The translations under genes and the position numbers were made by a program. Positions 41,169-43,559 of a DNA stretch of 43,559 bases are shown piece after piece (the first letter of the stretch is position 1; every line of letters starts with the position of its first letter). Below the pieces are notes generated by a model. That model searched no databases. It was not told the DNA's origin and worked only from the letters and a program-made list of their open reading frames with translations. Origin of the DNA: Actinokineospora terrae (GTDB lineage Bacteria; Actinomycetota; Actinomycetes; Mycobacteriales; Pseudonocardiaceae); contig NZ_FOGI01000002.1 in the NCBI RefSeq assembly GCF_900111175.1, positions 1 to 43,559 of the forward strand, given 5' to 3'.

Positions 41169-41806
41169 CCCCGACCCACCGCGGTCTGCTGATCACCGTC
41201 GACGGACCCGCAGGCGCAGGCAAGACCACCACCGTGCGCCTACTCGAGCGCATCCTCGGCAACCACGGCCACCACACCCACGCCACCACCCAGCCCTCCC
41301 ACGACGCCATCGGCGCACTCGCCCGCCACAACACCGACACCTACCGCGGCCACACCCTCGCCTGCCTGGTCGCCGCCGACCGCCACCACCACCTCCACAC
41401 CGTCATCCGACCCCACCGCGACAACGGCGTCATCGTGCTCTGCGACCGCTACGTGCCCTCCTCCTACGTCCTGCAACGCATCGACGGCGTCCCCCTCGAC
41501 TACATCGCCGCCCTCAACGCCCCCGCCGACCGCCCCGACCTCGCCGTGCTGCTCACCGCCGAGCCGGACATCGCCGCCGCCCGCGTCGCCCGCCGCGGCG
41601 CCCACGACCGCTTCCACCAAGGCCGTGACACCACCCGCCGCGAACTCGCGCTCTACCGCGACACCACCGACCGACTCCTCGCCCAGGGCTGGCCCATCGC
41701 CACGCTCGACACCAGCGCACTGACACCGCTGGCCGTCGCACAACGAATCACCACCTGGGTGACATACCTCATCGCGCACCCGCATAGCGCCACGCCGACC
41801 GCGTAA
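41165..41806 (+). CDS. Thymidylate-kinase-like nucleotide kinase
   Basis: This encodes 213 residues from ATG 41165, overlapping the radical SAM stop by ATGA. The P-loop is GPAGAGKTT at 14-22. A DRY motif (LCDRYVPSSYVLQ, Asp94) matches the dTMP kinase substrate/Mg site. VLLTAEPDIAAARVARRG and DRFHQGRD supply the later core strand and a LID-like Arg segment. The housekeeping kinase normally reads FEGxDGxGKTT at the P-loop, here VDGPAGAGKTT. This is therefore probably a paralogue with altered specificity that would phosphorylate a nucleoside monophosphate made or released by the operon. Confidence 0.85.
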   Translation: MTPTHRGLLITVDGPAGAGKTTTVRLLERILGNHGHHTHATTQPSHDAIGALARHNTDTYRGHTLACLVAADRHHHLHTVIRPHRDNGVIVLCDRYVPSSYVLQRIDGVPLDYIAALNAPADRPDLAVLLTAEPDIAAARVARRGAHDRFHQGRDTTRRELALYRDTTDRLLAQGWPIATLDTSALTPLAVAQRITTWVTYLIAHPHSATPTA

Positions 41807-41853
41807 CCTCCCGGTGTCCCACGCCACCGACACTGCTCGGAGAACCACCCCGA

Positions 41854-42306
41854 ATGCCCGGCCACACCATCATCGACGTCCACGTCCTGCTCCTACGCGA
41901 CGACAAGGTGCTCCTCACCCAACGCCGCGGCAACTACGGCGCGGGCCTGTGGCACCTGCCCTCCGGCAAGCTCGAACCCGGCGAATCACTACCCGCCGCC
42001 GGCGCACGCGAAGCACACGAAGAAGTCGGCGTCATCATCAACCCAGACCACCTACACCTCATACACACCGCCCACGTCGCCGACTCCGGCCCCACCCCCC
42101 GCCTCGGCCTCTTCTTCACCACCCACCACTGGCTCGGTGAACCCTACAACCGCGAACCCGACAAATGCTCCGACATCGCCTGGTTCCCCCTCACCGCACT
42201 CCCCGACGTGATCCCCTACCCCCTCACCGGAATCCACGCCTACCTCCACGGCAGACCCCTGACCACCACAGGCTGGAATACCCCAGCCCTGACACAACCG
42301 GCCTGA
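41854..42306 (+). CDS. NUDIX hydrolase (MutT-like)
   Basis: This encodes 150 residues from ATG 41854. It has an MutT-type start (VHVLLLRDDKVLLTQRRGNY, LWHLPSGKLEPGES) and a canonical 23-residue Nudix box at 38-60, starting GKLEPGE and ending REAHEEVGV with all metal ligands. It lies 47 nt after the kinase in the same orientation and is probably the last gene of the operon. MutT-like enzymes hydrolyse unwanted nucleoside triphosphates to monophosphates, which would oppose or proofread the adjacent kinase. That coupling is inference. Confidence 0.88.
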   Translation: MPGHTIIDVHVLLLRDDKVLLTQRRGNYGAGLWHLPSGKLEPGESLPAAGAREAHEEVGVIINPDHLHLIHTAHVADSGPTPRLGLFFTTHHWLGEPYNREPDKCSDIAWFPLTALPDVIPYPLTGIHAYLHGRPLTTTGWNTPALTQPA

Positions 42307-42962
42307 ACGGCGAGAAGATCCCCAGGCCCGCGTTCCAACGCCTGTGCGAGAAGGCGCGCGCGACCACACCGACCACGGCGCGCCGGGTTCTTCGCTGACG
42401 GGCCGGAACTCGTAACGGCCCTATTCCCAGCGTGGAGGCGGCTGTCAGGAGTCCTCGGGTTGTCGGTCATCGACCAATTCGGCGTGAGGCGTCAGCGGCG
42501 TGCGGCAGCCGGGCATCGGAAGCGGGGATGATGGCGATGGCGCGGACGTCGTCTGGATCGCGGAGCCGCGCGCGGCTGACGACTACGTGCATGGGTCGGC
42601 CGGAATGGTGACCCCGGCGACCGTGACGGTCAGACCGGTGAGCGAAGATCACTGCGCTCGCCGTGCTCGCTGAGGCGTACCAGCACGTCGACTTCGACGG
42701 CCTCCCGCAGCCCGACCCCCTTCCCGGAATAGAACCTGGCCATAGCCCGCCCGCGCTGACCACGGTGCCATCGGCCGGTTGTATGCAGTCGTAGTTGATC
42801 CCACCGGCACCCGAGCGGTGGCAGCAGGCCACCATAGGACGGCTTTCTGATCCGAAGGAACAAGGCGTGGTGCGCGGTCCGCGGACACCGTTCGCCAGAC
42901 TTCCAGGAACCGATAATGGAGTGATCCACATCAGCGGCTCAGCGAGCCTTTCGTTGGCCGCG
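42307..42962. other. 650-nt stretch between operon and CRISPR array
   Basis: There is no supported gene. Minus-strand frames at 42467-42931 and 42630-42929 overlap, lack ribosome sites and have erratic composition. They may be a decayed gene. By repeat orientation this is the trailer side of the array, so no leader is expected here, and no cas gene remnant was recognised. Confidence 0.45.
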
Positions 42963-43541
42963 GGCCGAATCTCCGCTTACGCGGGATCGCGTTGGCGGCC
43001 GTGTGGGTCCCGGTGCCGAAGTCGGGAAGATCCCCGCTTGCGTGGGGTTGAAGGTGGCGTGGCGGCGGGCACCGTCAAGGATGGCGGAAGAACCTCGCTT
43101 GCGCGGGGTCGAGAGACCACCAACAGATGCCCCCTGCGTGCCCAGCGGAGGATCCCGCACTTGCGCGGGGTCGAGGACACGTAGGCGTCCGGGCCGCCGA
43201 GCAGGCCCGGAAGATCCCCGCTTGCGCGGGGACGAGTTCTCTCGCGTCAGCGCGGTACCGGCGGTGTACGGAAGATCCCCGCTTGCGCGGGGTCGAGCTG
43301 GCCTCCAGTCGCGCTTGGTCCACACCGTGCGGAAGATCCCCGCTTGCGCGGGGTCGAGGACACCACGGCGGACTACTACCGGGCGTGCGACGGAAGATCC
43401 CCGCTTGCGCGGGGTCGAGCATCTCCTCGCGCGACAGGTCAGCGTCCAGGCAGGAAGATTCCCGCTTGCGCGGGGTCGAGGAGTCGGTGACCAAGCCCTG
43501 GGACTCGGCGTACGGAAGATCCCCGCTTGCGCGGGGTCGAC
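42963..43541 (-). CRISPR. Type I-E-like CRISPR array, ten repeats visible, continues past window
   Basis: Repeats of 28-29 nt begin (28-nt core) at 42964, 43025, 43086, 43147, 43209, 43270, 43331, 43392, 43453 and 43514. The period is 61 nt throughout, with one 62-nt step, giving spacers of 32-33 nt. The plus-strand core reads GGAAGATCCCCGCTTGCGCG then GGGTCGAG. Its reverse complement has the CCCCGCG...GCGGGGAT hairpin and an ATCTTCCG 3' end matching the ATAAACCG handle position of E. coli I-E repeats, so transcription is probably on the minus strand. The four low-coordinate copies are degenerate (20 of 28 matches in the first), as expected at the trailer end. The leader and cas genes would lie right of the window. 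Confidence 0.95.
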
Positions 43542-43559
43542 CTGGGCCCTCATCCAAGC

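Noticed and set aside
42467..42931. Minus-strand frame next to the CRISPR array as a cas gene remnant
   Set aside because: No Cas motif, no ribosome site, and competing frames of equal quality.

Overview
The window is chromosomal DNA of a very GC-rich actinomycete. Strong third-position G/C bias, frequent GTG and some TTG starts, an XRE/DUF397 pair, DUF3558-like lipoproteins, NB-ARC/LuxR regulators and P450s all fit Pseudonocardiales (Actinosynnema/Saccharothrix/Actinokineospora-like) or a related order. The genus is an inference. No tRNA, rRNA, integrase or cas gene was found.

Region 1 (1-3.9 kb) is a patchwork. It holds the 3' end of a group II intron (domains V and VI), an Imm1-type immunity gene, a NUDIX gene, a truncated TPR regulator, a cupin gene with the tail of a lost upstream partner, and the C-terminal remnant of an N4/N6 DNA methylase.

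Region 2 (3.9-17.5 kb) looks like the conjugation and accessory block of an actinomycete integrative/conjugative element or integrated plasmid. A RuvC-fold gene is coupled to an FtsK/TraB-type translocase. Just downstream lie four GGGACNGGC iterons and a 17-bp stem-loop, a candidate clt/transfer site. A long minus-strand series of accessory genes follows: an Rmf/CrpP-like protein, a coiled-coil protein, three neighbouring genes sharing an apparently unnamed C-terminal domain, a DUF3560 protein, a Cys-rich protein, and a DpdA/Tgt-like transglycosylase with a partner gene. Copies of GGGGACNGGC, all in one orientation, dot the non-coding gaps, along with perfect 17-bp and 22-bp inverted repeats. 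Two genes in this block are broken at four-base homopolymers.

Region 3 (17.9-26.7 kb) holds a membrane-anchored protein built from two copies of one Cys-containing domain, then two P450s bracketing two divergent STAND-type (NB-ARC plus LuxR HTH) regulators. The first P450 lacks the usual I-helix acid and overlaps its neighbour tail-to-tail.

Region 4 (27.4-34.7 kb) is a plus-strand envelope series: two secreted SH3-like proteins, a protein of unknown family, an L,D-transpeptidase-like protein whose catalytic Cys is Ser, two lipoproteins and an MFS transporter. Coupled to the transporter is a cytosine-C5 methyltransferase destroyed by at least four frameshifts. A plasmid-type HTH protein follows at 35.2-36.5 kb.

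Region 5 (37.4-43.5 kb) starts with a DUF397/XRE regulator pair. It is divergent from a compact operon encoding a small protein, an AlkA-like HhH-GPD glycosylase, a cobalamin-type radical SAM enzyme, a thymidylate-kinase-like kinase and a NUDIX hydrolase. This combination of base removal, radical chemistry, nucleotide kinase and nucleotide clean-up is the best candidate here for an undescribed system. The window ends in a type I-E-like CRISPR array (61-nt period, ten repeats visible) that runs off the right edge.
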